64,000 nucleotides of DNA from Hyphomicrobiaceae bacterium (GTDB taxonomy: Bacteria > Pseudomonadota > Alphaproteobacteria > Rhizobiales > Hyphomicrobiaceae), in contig JANYHF010000083.1 of the NCBI GenBank assembly GCA_025359185.1, forward strand, positions 42,823 to 106,822, read 5' to 3'. The translations under genes were made by a program, and so were the position numbers. Shown in pieces: positions 17,269-25,031 of this stretch (within the stretch, counting starts at the first letter, position 1; every line of letters begins with the position of its first letter). The notes under the pieces are model-generated. The model searched no databases. It was not told where the DNA came from and was given only the letters and a program-made list of their open reading frames with translations.

Positions 17269-17676
17269 ATGAACATACTTCAGCTTCACCACGTGTCGAT
17301 TGCCACCGGCGATCTTGACCGATCGGCTCGGTTTTATGGCAGGGTCTTGGGCTTGGAACAAATCCCTCGCCCACCATTTGATACCGTTGGCATCTGGTTG
17401 GAGTCAGGACCGGTCCAGATTCATTTGATCGATAACAAAGGTGGAACTTTCCGCTCCAACCGTTCCATTGCGACCAATGACAGCCATTTCGCGCTGCGCG
17501 TTACCGATTTCAAGGCGGCATTGGATCATCTTAAGGCCTGCGGATTCCGTGAAGACCTGCCCGATGGTGATCCACTTCGCATCGTGATCCGGCGCACGAA
17601 TGTCGCTGGGTATCCGCAGGCGTACATTCTTGATCCGGACGGCAACATTGTCGAGATCAATGCTGCTGCATCCTAA
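17269..17676 (+). CDS. VOC (glyoxalase/bleomycin resistance/dioxygenase) family protein
   Basis: This 135-residue single VOC unit has LHHVSIATGDLDRSARFYGRVLGLEQ at the start and QAYILDPDGNIVEI at the end. The metal-ligand positions His (LHHVS), His (SHFALRV) and Glu (NIVEIN) are present. The substrate is unknown; the family includes glyoxalases, epimerases, dioxygenases and binding proteins. ATG at 17269 is preceded by GAGGATCCGCC. It is the last plus-strand gene before a convergent sodB. Confidence 0.87.
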   Translation: MNILQLHHVSIATGDLDRSARFYGRVLGLEQIPRPPFDTVGIWLESGPVQIHLIDNKGGTFRSNRSIATNDSHFALRVTDFKAALDHLKACGFREDLPDGDPLRIVIRRTNVAGYPQAYILDPDGNIVEINAAAS

Positions 17677-17721
17677 CTCGCGTGTGTTGGACCGCCAACG
17701 CGACGCGGACTTGCAAGCACA

Positions 17722-17753
17722 AACCAAAAGAAACGGGACCCGCAAAGGTCCCG
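17722..17753 (-). terminator. Rho-independent terminator after sodB
   Basis: Read on the minus strand, CGGGACC-loop-GGTCCCG (17753-17734) is followed by TTTCTTTTGGTT. A stem of seven GC-rich pairs with a T-rich tail, 30 bases after the sodB stop, fits a factor-independent terminator. It may also serve the convergent VOC gene. Confidence 0.75.
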
Positions 17754-17782
17754 CTGATCGATTTGAAATGAGAAATCCGTAA

Positions 17783-18385
17783 TCATATGTGGGCGCCCGC
17801 CATCTGCTCCACATACTCCCAGTTGACCAGATTATCGACGAACGCTTCCAGGTACTTCTGCCGGGCGTTGCGGTAATCGATGTAGTAGCTGTGCTCCCAA
17901 ACGTCGCAACCGAGTATGGGCTGGGCGCCGTGCATCAGCGGGTTCTCGCCGTTCGGCGTCTTGGTGATGGCGAGCTTGCCGTCCTTGATCACCAGCCAGC
18001 ACCAGCCCGAACCAAACTGCGTGAGGCCCGCCTGCACGAAATCAGCGCGGAATTTGTCATAGCCGCCAAGATCAGAGGTCATCTTGGCGGCCAGCCGCGC
18101 AGGCAGTTTGCCACCGCCACCGCCCTTTTTCATCCACTGCCAGAAGTGGTTGTGATTGTAGTGCTGGCCAACATTATTGATCAACCCAGCGCTCTTTTCG
18201 GCGAACGCCGCCTTACAGATGTCTTCGATACTCTTGCCAGCGAGCGGACTGTCCTTGAGCAGATTATTGCCGTTGGTCACATAGGCCATGTGATGTTTGT
18301 CATGGTGAAACTCCAGCGTCTCCTTCGACATGAAGGGCGCGAGCGCATCATAGGCATAAGGCAGTGCGGGAAGTTCGAGGGCCAT
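17783..18385 (-). CDS. sodB: Superoxide dismutase [Fe]
   Basis: This 200-residue Fe/Mn-family superoxide dismutase has all four metal ligands: His in ETLEFHHDKHHMAYV, His in GQHYNHNHFWQWM, and Asp and His in DVWEHSYYIDYRNARQKYL. FGSGWCWLV is present. The motifs follow the alphaproteobacterial iron-type enzymes, but metal choice cannot be fixed from sequence alone. It has no signal peptide, so it is cytoplasmic. ATG at 18385 has GGAG eight bases upstream. It has its own terminator at 17722-17753. Confidence 0.95.
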   Translation of the reverse strand: MALELPALPYAYDALAPFMSKETLEFHHDKHHMAYVTNGNNLLKDSPLAGKSIEDICKAAFAEKSAGLINNVGQHYNHNHFWQWMKKGGGGGKLPARLAAKMTSDLGGYDKFRADFVQAGLTQFGSGWCWLVIKDGKLAITKTPNGENPLMHGAQPILGCDVWEHSYYIDYRNARQKYLEAFVDNLVNWEYVEQMAGAHI

Positions 18386-18487
18386 GGGGGATCTCCATTG
18401 TGGCGCGCGCCTTAGGGGAAAACGCGGCGCAGCGCGACTTGTTCCAACCCTATTTGGTTGCACCCGAACTGGCAAGCCGGGAGCAGC

Positions 18488-18826
18488 CTATCGCTCGCCG
18501 CCCTGAGGACCCCAGAACACCACCCAGGTTACGAAATCGTCGCTCATCTCTTCGAAATGATGCCTGTCGGCGGCAGGCACAAAGAGCGCATCGCCGGACG
18601 CGACGGACATGCGTTTGGCCTCGTGGATGAACTGCGCAGTACCGGAAATGACGAAATAGAGTTCGTCCTGCGTGTGCGGTTCTTGAGCATCCTTGCCGCG
18701 CGGCGCAAAGACTTCAACAGACATGGTGCCGTGCGCGAGGGCATCGGCGAACGGTTCACCGCCGGGCCATTTATCAGAGGTGGCGCGCGGCAAAGAGGCC
18801 AGCAATGGCCCGAGCGAAACTTTCAT
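18488..18826 (-). CDS. Small cupin domain protein
   Basis: This 112-residue single-domain cupin has the two motifs EPHTQDELYFVISGTAQFIHEA and ASGDALFVPAADRHHFEEMSDDFVTW. Putative metal ligands (His, Glu and His) are present. The function is unknown; such proteins are often isomerases, dioxygenases or sensors. It lies on the minus strand upstream of sodB with about 100 bp between, so co-transcription is possible but not clear. Confidence 0.85.
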   Translation of the reverse strand: MKVSLGPLLASLPRATSDKWPGGEPFADALAHGTMSVEVFAPRGKDAQEPHTQDELYFVISGTAQFIHEAKRMSVASGDALFVPAADRHHFEEMSDDFVTWVVFWGPQGGER

Positions 18827-18869
18827 GGCAACGTCCCGGTGGTGTCACGAGGGTGATGCTACCGCAAAG

Positions 18870-20108
18870 TCAGGAGCGCAAGGCCGCCGGCGTGATCCGC
18901 GATTGGGGGCCGCGCGATGGGGCACGATCTTGGACCTCCAAATCCGCGATAAAGGCGGTAATCCGGGCAGCCAGCCGTGGCCAGGCGAAATGCTCCTGGC
19001 TGTAGCGGCGGGCTTGGGCTTCGGCATCACGCCAGTGGCCCCGGTCGCCGGATTGCGAATTCAACCAGACGTTGAGGGCGCCCGCAAAGTCATCGGCATT
19101 GTCGGGCGCGTGGGTCAGCAGCCAGGGCTCGGCGGCGAGCTCGATGTTGCCCGGAACATGGCCCGTCAGCACGACTTTACCAGCCGCTGCATAGTCGCGC
19201 AGTTTGATGGCCGAGAAGCCAAATCCGATGTCGTGCGTGCGTGACAACGGCAGGATGGCGAGATCGAAACAATTGATGGCGGCATTGGCGTCGGCGAAGG
19301 AAACGCGGCCGGGCGCACGGACGCGGTCGGCCAACCCGAAGTTGCGCGCGGCGTCCAGAAGCGGCGCCAATCCAGGGCCGTCGCCGAAAATCAAGAGGTC
19401 GGTGTCCGGGTTGGCGGCGGCGGTCTGCGCGAACCCCTCCAGGGCCGTCATCAGGCCATGCCAGGGCATGATGTTGCCGATAAAGCCCACGAAAGAGCGC
19501 TCTGGCGGCAAGCCGAAGAGTTGCAGGGCCTCCCCGCGCGCCATTGGGAAGAAGTGCTCGCAATCGGTGCCATTGCCAATGGCGTGCAGGCGTTCAGGGT
19601 TAACGCCGCTTTGGGCGAGGCGGTCGGCGAGGCCTTGGGTGACGCAGCGGGAGGCATCGGCAAGCCGGGTGGCGGCGATCTGCATCCAGCGCTCGAAGGT
19701 GGCCAGCCGGGACGAACCGCCTGCGACCAACCGTTGGCTTTCTAACCAGGAGTTGTGTTCGAGGACAACGCGGGTTCCCATCAGACGGCACACCGCGGTC
19801 ACAGCAACCGTGAAGGTGTTGACGCGGCTGTAGACCACATCGGGCCGGAATCGCAGGATCTGGCTGATCAGCGCGGGCAGTTGGGCAATCGTATCGAGAT
19901 TGGCGGGAAGCCCAAAACGGCGCAGGCTTTCGACGATGGTGGCGACCTCGCGCACGCCATAGGGCATGGCGGGGCAGTCGCCCTCGGCGACCGTCAGCAT
20001 CCGTACATCATGGCCCGCCGCCAGGAACGCGTCGAACAACCCGAGCTGATGCTGCGCACCGCCCGACATGCCGCCCCAACTGGTGAGATTCACCATCAAA
20101 ATACGCAA
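18870..20108 (-). CDS. Glycosyltransferase, GT4-like (GT-B fold)
   Basis: This 412-residue GT-B protein starts MRILMVNLTSWGGMSGGAQHQLGLFDAFLAAGHDVRML, a glycogen-synthase-like N-terminal Rossmann half. The C-terminal nucleotide-sugar half has RSFVGFIGNIMPWHGLMTALEGF and DLLIFGDGPG. The acceptor region GFGFSAIKLRDYAAAGKVVLTGHVPGNIEL holds the position of the retaining family's second glutamate. It probably adds a sugar during envelope or exopolysaccharide synthesis. It follows another glycosyltransferase gene by three bases on the same strand, so the two form one unit. Confidence 0.9.
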   Translation of the reverse strand: MRILMVNLTSWGGMSGGAQHQLGLFDAFLAAGHDVRMLTVAEGDCPAMPYGVREVATIVESLRRFGLPANLDTIAQLPALISQILRFRPDVVYSRVNTFTVAVTAVCRLMGTRVVLEHNSWLESQRLVAGGSSRLATFERWMQIAATRLADASRCVTQGLADRLAQSGVNPERLHAIGNGTDCEHFFPMARGEALQLFGLPPERSFVGFIGNIMPWHGLMTALEGFAQTAAANPDTDLLIFGDGPGLAPLLDAARNFGLADRVRAPGRVSFADANAAINCFDLAILPLSRTHDIGFGFSAIKLRDYAAAGKVVLTGHVPGNIELAAEPWLLTHAPDNADDFAGALNVWLNSQSGDRGHWRDAEAQARRYSQEHFAWPRLAARITAFIADLEVQDRAPSRGPQSRITPAALRS

Positions 20109-20111
20109 GAT

Positions 20112-21446
20112 TCAGCCTCCAGACCCGAGTGCAGTCGCTGGCCGGCCCATCGGCCGCCAGGCAGTGGCGAGCGCGCGCCGGGCCATCGCCGCGGGCAATC
20201 CCTGCGGGCCGTTGGCGACGGCGGCGTAGACATCGATCAGGCGTTCGGCCTGGCGCTCCCAGGCAAAGCGGGCGCGCAAACCGGCAAGCGCGGCGGCATC
20301 CGGGCGAAGGCTTTGGCGGGCGGTGTAAACGTGGGCGATACCGGCTGAGATGGCGGCAGGATCGGCGGCGTTAACGGCGATACCGGTGCCGGTTTCGGCG
20401 ACGAAACGGCTGAGTTCGGTGGTGTTGGAAACGACGATGGGCAGCCCCGCCAGGGTCATTTCGAACAGCTTGTTGGGCAGGCAGAAATCGTGGTTGAGAC
20501 AACTCCCTGGGATTGTACAGATACCCAGATCTGCTGAGGCGATATGGGCCACAACTTCCGCGTGCGGGACGGGATCGAGCAGATGCAGACGGCCGCCCAG
20601 GCGCTCCCGGCTGGCTTCCAAAGAGGCGCGCAACCCGGGCCGGATTTGGCCCAGCAGGGCCAAGTGCATACCTGAATATAATTCAATCGCTTCAATGATT
20701 TGCTCTATGCCCCGGCCCTCGCTGGCATTGCCCGCATAGACCGCCAGCGGCACGTCATCACCAAGGCCGCAGCGGGCGCGCAGACCGGGGTTTGAGGCGG
20801 GGCCAAGCCGGGGGGCGTTTAGCACAAGCGTGGGTTGTGGAATGCCGTAGGCCCGCGCCTTGTAGCGGGCGATCGAGGGGCTCACCGTCAGGGTCGCCGA
20901 CACGCGCCGCAGCGCCCGCGCCTCTAACGTGCGCTTCCACCACGCGAGCAGCGGGCCCGGCACCGGATGCCGGCCCTCCTCCAGCTCGTGCATATCGTAA
21001 ATGACGCGGGCGCCAACCCGGGCGGCAACGCGCACGGCCGCGGGCAACGTCTCGAAATCATGGGCGTGGACGATGTCGGGCCGCGCCAGTACGGCCGCCT
21101 CGACGAAGGTCATCGCCAGCAGTTCATGATGCACGAATGGGCTAATGAAATGCTTGATAGTGCTGACAAAATTCCGCTTGACTGGGGTGCAGGCGCCGTC
21201 AGTCACGGGACCGGCGGCACCCCGCCGGTGCCACTCGCGGCAGCGTTGATAGGTCACCCCATTGATGATCTCCTGGGCGGGCAACCCGCGAGCCGCCAGG
21301 CCAAAAATGGTGACCGCATGACCGGCGCTGGCGAGACTTTCGGCCTCCTTGCGGACGCGCGCATCGGTGCTGCCCGGATTGCCGACCAGCATGGCGATCC
21401 GCAGCGGCGCGCGCGCCATTTGGCCGTGGGGGGAGGAGGGGAGCAT
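20112..21446 (-). CDS. Glycosyltransferase (GT4-like), partner of the downstream gene
   Basis: This protein of about 444 residues is also GT-B. The N-terminal half has PLRIAMLVGNPGSTDARVRKEAESLASAGHAVTIFG and DIVHAHDFETLPAAVRVAAR; the C-terminal half has PLAVYAGNASEGRGIEQI and the donor-site stretch CLPNKLFEMTLAGLPIVVSNTTELSRFV. The start is uncertain: ATG 21446 is used, but GTG 21479 and ATG 21419 are in frame and none has a strong ribosome-binding site. It is upstream in a two-gene operon and divergent from the ABC-exporter-like gene across a 383 bp gap. Confidence 0.87.
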   Translation of the reverse strand: MLPSSPHGQMARAPLRIAMLVGNPGSTDARVRKEAESLASAGHAVTIFGLAARGLPAQEIINGVTYQRCREWHRRGAAGPVTDGACTPVKRNFVSTIKHFISPFVHHELLAMTFVEAAVLARPDIVHAHDFETLPAAVRVAARVGARVIYDMHELEEGRHPVPGPLLAWWKRTLEARALRRVSATLTVSPSIARYKARAYGIPQPTLVLNAPRLGPASNPGLRARCGLGDDVPLAVYAGNASEGRGIEQIIEAIELYSGMHLALLGQIRPGLRASLEASRERLGGRLHLLDPVPHAEVVAHIASADLGICTIPGSCLNHDFCLPNKLFEMTLAGLPIVVSNTTELSRFVAETGTGIAVNAADPAAISAGIAHVYTARQSLRPDAAALAGLRARFAWERQAERLIDVYAAVANGPQGLPAAMARRALATAWRPMGRPATALGSGG

Positions 21447-21829
21447 CGCGTCTCTACAGCCAGGAGTTGAACGCAACACACCTGTGGTAAAGCTGACACG
21501 AATCGGCTTTACGGCTGGTTAACGTGGGGGGCCGGTAGACTGCAGCGGCGTGCCGTCAGCGCGTTAACGAGTGATCATTCGTGGTCATTCCGGTATGGTT
21601 CCGGCTCATTGAGGTATCGTTCCCGCTCCTTCAGTCGCATGAGAGAGTGACCCGGGCCATCGCTCGCGGGGCGGCATACGCCATTGTGAGACGGGCGACC
21701 GCCAGTCGCCCCTACGCGGCAGGCATCGTCCCCCCCCCCATTGCCGGCAACGTAACCTCGCGCATGGGCGGCCCGGTCCAACAGTGTTAACGTTCCTCGC
21801 CCGCCCCCGATTCCTCTCCGTCCGGACCG
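21447..21829. other. Divergent intergenic region with small palindrome
   Basis: About 380 bp separate the glycosyltransferase pair and the ABC-like gene. I see no gene. It contains GGGCGAC-cgcca-GTCGCCC, a perfect seven-base stem near 21695-21713, and a run of ten cytosines near 21730. Promoters for both divergent units must lie here, but I could not pick them with confidence. Confidence 0.5.
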
Positions 21830-23497
21830 ATGACCATCCGCCTACAGAGCGCCTACCGTTATCTCACCACCTACCTGGTGCTGCTCAAGCATTTTGCCGG
21901 CAGCCGCGGCATCCGGTTCGCTGGCGTTGTGCTCGCCGTGTTGGTGCAGGCCCTGCTACATCCGATCCCGTTTCTGCTGCTGGCCGAACTGCTGCGTGGC
22001 GGGCAGGCGGGTGCCCGCGAGACCGTGCTCGGCTGGCATGGCTACACCATCAGCCTGCAACCCGATCTCGCCGTGTTCGCCGTGTTCGCCCTTGGCACCG
22101 CGACTTATGTGCTTGGCTATTTTGTCAGCGTCCTCGTCAACCGCGAGACCGTGGCCTGGCAGGGCCAGATGTTCTGGACCCTGGCGGCAGGCTTTGCCGG
22201 CATCAGCCGCTGGGACCGCAGCACGGAGCTTGGCGTTCATCTCAACGCGACCGCCGTCAGTCTGCGGATCGATACGGCCCTGCGCGGCGCCTTTCCCATC
22301 GGCCGCCTGATCGAGACGGGCCTCAGGGACTTCGTCCTGGTCATCGCGCTGTTGAGCATCCTCATTTGGCTGGACGCGCGCGAGGTCGCCGTGCTCGGAT
22401 TCATCACGCTGCTGTTCCTGCCCGCCTATGGGGCCGCCATTGCCCGGCTGGTGCGATCCCAGGCCAAATCCAACGCGCAAATGTTCCGCTTGCGTCAGCC
22501 GGTCATCAGCCTGCTGAGCAGCGATCTGACGCGCAAGTCCGGACGCGCCATCGATGCCGCGTCCATCCCCAGGTCCGTCACGCGCGTGCTGTCGCAGGGT
22601 TTTGGCAGCCAGAGCGCGCTGTTGAACGAGCAGAATGCCGTCACGGTGGTCGCCGGAGTGCATGTGTTCGCAGCGTTCTATGGCGTCTACCTTTCGGCGG
22701 GCCGCAGTCTGGCAAGCCTGCCAGCGGGAAACCTCTCGTTTCTATTTTTTCTTGTCCTGATGTTGCGTTCCCTGATCAGTCTGATCGGTTTGATCTCGCG
22801 GCTGTCGCGCAACTACGAGCGGCTCGGCCTGCTGCGCTCGCTGCTGTTTCCAGTGAGCAAACCCGTGCTCGCCAAGTCCACCGCGCCCGGCGGCAGCCAG
22901 GACGGCTGCTTTGCCGTTTCGGTGCCCACGGCCCATGCAGACGGTCCCGCCGTCAAACGCACCTTGCAGCCCGGCGACACCGTGCTGTTCCTCGCCCCCG
23001 ACGTCAGTTTCGGCTTCCAGCTGCTGCCGCTGGCCAACGCGTTGCAACCGCTCTGGGTCGCTGATGGCGGGCGTACACGTCAGATTCCGCTGCTGGGCCT
23101 CGACGATGTGCCCGGGCTGATGGCCAACGGCATCGTGACCGGCGAGACCGCGTCGCTGCGCCTGCCGGGCGCCGGCCAGATCATCCTTCGGCCCGAACCC
23201 ATGCCCCTGAGCACAGCGCCCGTCGTCGCCCTCAGCCTCCCCGCCTGGCAGCGCCTGGTGCGCGACGGCGGCCGCGCCATCGCGGGGCGCGACCGCGTGC
23301 TGGTGATCGCCGCCCAAGGCCGCCGCGTGCCGGTGACCACGCCAACGGGCGCGTTCGTCGTCCTGAGCGACGGCCGCGTAGTGGTCGCAGCCGGCGAGCT
23401 TGCGGCGATGAAGGAGCACCTAGCCGAGTTGGTGGCGTCCGGGTTGGCAGGGGCGAAGGTGGTGGTTGAGGAGGAGGAGTCGGAGGGAGAGGTGTGA
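21830..23497 (+). CDS. ABC-exporter-like membrane protein with degenerate ATPase domain
   Basis: This 555-residue protein has six hydrophobic segments in the first 325 residues (about 30-54, 82-103, 168-181, 184-206, 270-290, 302-324), the layout of a type I exporter transmembrane domain. The last part (378-530) follows the order of an ABC ATPase, but its motifs are gone. LQPGDTVLFLAPDVSFGFQLL stands where a Walker A would be, with no GKST. LSLPAWQRLVRDGGRAI stands for the LSGGQ region. RVLVIAAQ, then VVLSDGRVVVAAGELAAM, resembles the H-loop and C-terminal DGRIVEEG segment without the histidine. No Walker B is seen. It is divergent from two glycosyltransferase genes and may work with them. 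It cannot be an ordinary ATP-driven pump unless a separate ATPase exists elsewhere. Confidence 0.7.
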   Translation: MTIRLQSAYRYLTTYLVLLKHFAGSRGIRFAGVVLAVLVQALLHPIPFLLLAELLRGGQAGARETVLGWHGYTISLQPDLAVFAVFALGTATYVLGYFVSVLVNRETVAWQGQMFWTLAAGFAGISRWDRSTELGVHLNATAVSLRIDTALRGAFPIGRLIETGLRDFVLVIALLSILIWLDAREVAVLGFITLLFLPAYGAAIARLVRSQAKSNAQMFRLRQPVISLLSSDLTRKSGRAIDAASIPRSVTRVLSQGFGSQSALLNEQNAVTVVAGVHVFAAFYGVYLSAGRSLASLPAGNLSFLFFLVLMLRSLISLIGLISRLSRNYERLGLLRSLLFPVSKPVLAKSTAPGGSQDGCFAVSVPTAHADGPAVKRTLQPGDTVLFLAPDVSFGFQLLPLANALQPLWVADGGRTRQIPLLGLDDVPGLMANGIVTGETASLRLPGAGQIILRPEPMPLSTAPVVALSLPAWQRLVRDGGRAIAGRDRVLVIAAQGRRVPVTTPTGAFVVLSDGRVVVAAGELAAMKEHLAELVASGLAGAKVVVEEEESEGEV

Positions 23498-23534
23498 TAC
23501 CGCCGAGGGAATATGCCGATCGATCAAGTTCAGT

Positions 23535-23585
23535 CATCCCGGATGCGCTGCACCATCCCTCATGGTGCAGTGCTGATCCGGGACC
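23535..23585. repeat. Dispersed 51 bp repeat, family B, copy 1
   Basis: The complement of this block matches 26832-26882 at 46 of 51 positions. It contains a perfect nine-base-pair hairpin, CTGCACCAT-ccctc-ATGGTGCAG (23548-23570), flanked by ATCCCGGATGCG and GATCCGGGACC, which also pair. Confidence 0.8.
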
Positions 23586-24014
23586 TTGTTCGTGGCTCAA
23601 GCACCTGTTCGAACCACACGATCCCGCGTCTGCGGTGCGTCCTGGACTTGATCCGGGATGAAGTCTCGCTGCACCGCGCTCGGGATCACGGGTTCGTATT
23701 TTTTCATCGCGGGTATGAGGTGAGCGCCGTCTTGTCCGCCTGAAGCGGAACTGGAGAGCGGCTTTCATGACTGGCCGGACAGGGCCACTGACGTTGCGCC
23801 CGACGGACTGACGCCGAGTTTGATCGCGGGCAGCTTCGCCGATACGATAGCGGAAAGTAAGGCGAGGCCGGAGACCGGGGCGGTTGTGACCCGAAGCAGA
23901 TCTTTTTCGCATTGTCGAGCCGTCGCCTGGCTTGAGGCAGCGCATGTGGCTTGAGCTACTCGTGCAAATGGCTGATGAAGGTGTCGACCACGCAGTCACC
24001 AGCGAGATCGCTTC

Positions 24015-24083
24015 ATGCATGCCCATATCGTGTTGGCTCACCCGGAGCCAAAATCGTACAACGCCCATTTGGCGGCTACAGCT
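24015..24083 (+). pseudogene. Remnant of flavodoxin-fold NAD(P)H oxidoreductase N-terminus
   Basis: The first 23 codons from ATG 24015 read MHAHIVLAHPEPKSYNAHLA followed by ATA, a close match to the N-terminus of NAD(P)H:quinone oxidoreductases (MHALIVLAHPEPxSxNAxLA). After that the similarity stops and the family's FMN-binding core is missing. The frame stays open and runs into the next gene at 24228 with no stop, but the link is low-complexity Pro/Ser/Ala sequence. It looks like a deletion remnant. Confidence 0.6.
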
Positions 24084-24227
24084 TCGCCGCAGTCAGCGGC
24101 CGTTTGGACTACGCTGGCGGCCCTAACGGCTGCGAGCGGGCCTGCCCCCCGCCACCGCTCCCCATTGCATCTCCCACTCCACCCGTGCTCAATTCGAGGC
24201 AACACCAGGAGCCTTACGGAACCCGCT

Positions 24228-24953
24228 ATGCCTCTCACCGATTTCAAAGCCCTCACCTTCGATTGCTACGGCACGCTGATCGACTGGGAGAGCGGCATCT
24301 GGAACGCGCTGCAACCGCTGTTGCAGGCTAATGATGCCAAGCTCACCCGCGACGACGCGCTCGCCGCCTTTGGCCGCATCGAGCCGGCTCAGGAGCATGA
24401 GACGCCCGATCTGGTCTATCGCGAGCTGCTGGTGCTGGTGCACGCCAAGATGGCGGCGGCCTGGGGCTTGCGCACGACGCCCGCACTCGACCGGGCGTTT
24501 GGCCAGTCCATCCCCGATTGGCCTGCGTTTCCAGATACGGTTGCGGCGCTGGCCTATCTCAAGCAGCACTACAAACTGATCATTCTGTCAAACGTGGACC
24601 GCGCGAGTTTTGCGGGGTCGAACAAGCGGCTGGGCGTTACGTTCGATGCGATCTGCACGGCCGAAGAAATCGGGTCGTACAAGCCTGATCCGCGCAATTT
24701 TGCCTATCTGCTGACGGAGTGCGCCAAGCTGGGGCTCGCCAAGGCTGATATTCTGCATACGGCGCAAAGCCTCTATCACGATCACGTGGCGGCCGAGGCG
24801 GCGGGCATCGCGCGCTGCTGGATCAACCGGCGCGGCGATACGGGCACGGGTTCGGGCGCGACCAAGCCGGTGGGCAAAATGCCAAGCCTGGATTTCACGT
24901 TTCCCAGTATGGGCGCGATGGCAGACGCCCATCGCCAACTTATGGGAGGCTGA
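24228..24953 (+). CDS. Haloacid dehalogenase type II-like HAD hydrolase
   Basis: This 241-residue HAD protein has the nucleophile motif TFDCYGTLIDWESG (Asp12), motif II ILSNVD, and motif III lysine in IGSYKPDPRNF, followed by SLYHDHVAAEAAGI. This matches the L-2-haloacid dehalogenase subgroup, which hydrolyses 2-haloacids, although many members are phosphatases. ATG at 24228 begins at the normal family N-terminus. The upstream in-frame extension to 24015 is the decayed oxidoreductase start and low-complexity DNA. The reductase gene at 25032 follows 78 bp later. Confidence 0.88.
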   Translation: MPLTDFKALTFDCYGTLIDWESGIWNALQPLLQANDAKLTRDDALAAFGRIEPAQEHETPDLVYRELLVLVHAKMAAAWGLRTTPALDRAFGQSIPDWPAFPDTVAALAYLKQHYKLIILSNVDRASFAGSNKRLGVTFDAICTAEEIGSYKPDPRNFAYLLTECAKLGLAKADILHTAQSLYHDHVAAEAAGIARCWINRRGDTGTGSGATKPVGKMPSLDFTFPSMGAMADAHRQLMGG

Positions 24954-25031
24954 AAGCGTGCACGCTGAACGGTCCGCGTTGCTCACTGACGTGCTGCCGA
25001 AGTTGACACCGCCTGCATCGAAGCACATCCC

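Larger units (their letters stand above)
23498..24227. other. Long non-coding spacer with repeat and gene remnant
   Basis: About 730 bp without an intact gene. It holds a family B repeat copy (23535-23585), related CCCGGAT/ATCCGGGAT fragments up to about 23700, an unrecognised stretch at 23760-24010, and the start of a decayed oxidoreductase gene at 24015. Open frames here on either strand have no recognisable domain. Confidence 0.6.

Noticed and set aside
21784..23064. Plus-strand open frame overlapping the ABC-like gene
   Set aside because: It is Arg/Pro-rich with no domain; the overlapping frame at 21830-23497 has real membrane segments.
23232..24068. Minus-strand open frame of 278 codons over the spacer after the ABC-like gene
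   Set aside because: Proline- and arginine-rich, crosses a repeat element and overlaps a real gene in antisense; no domain recognised.
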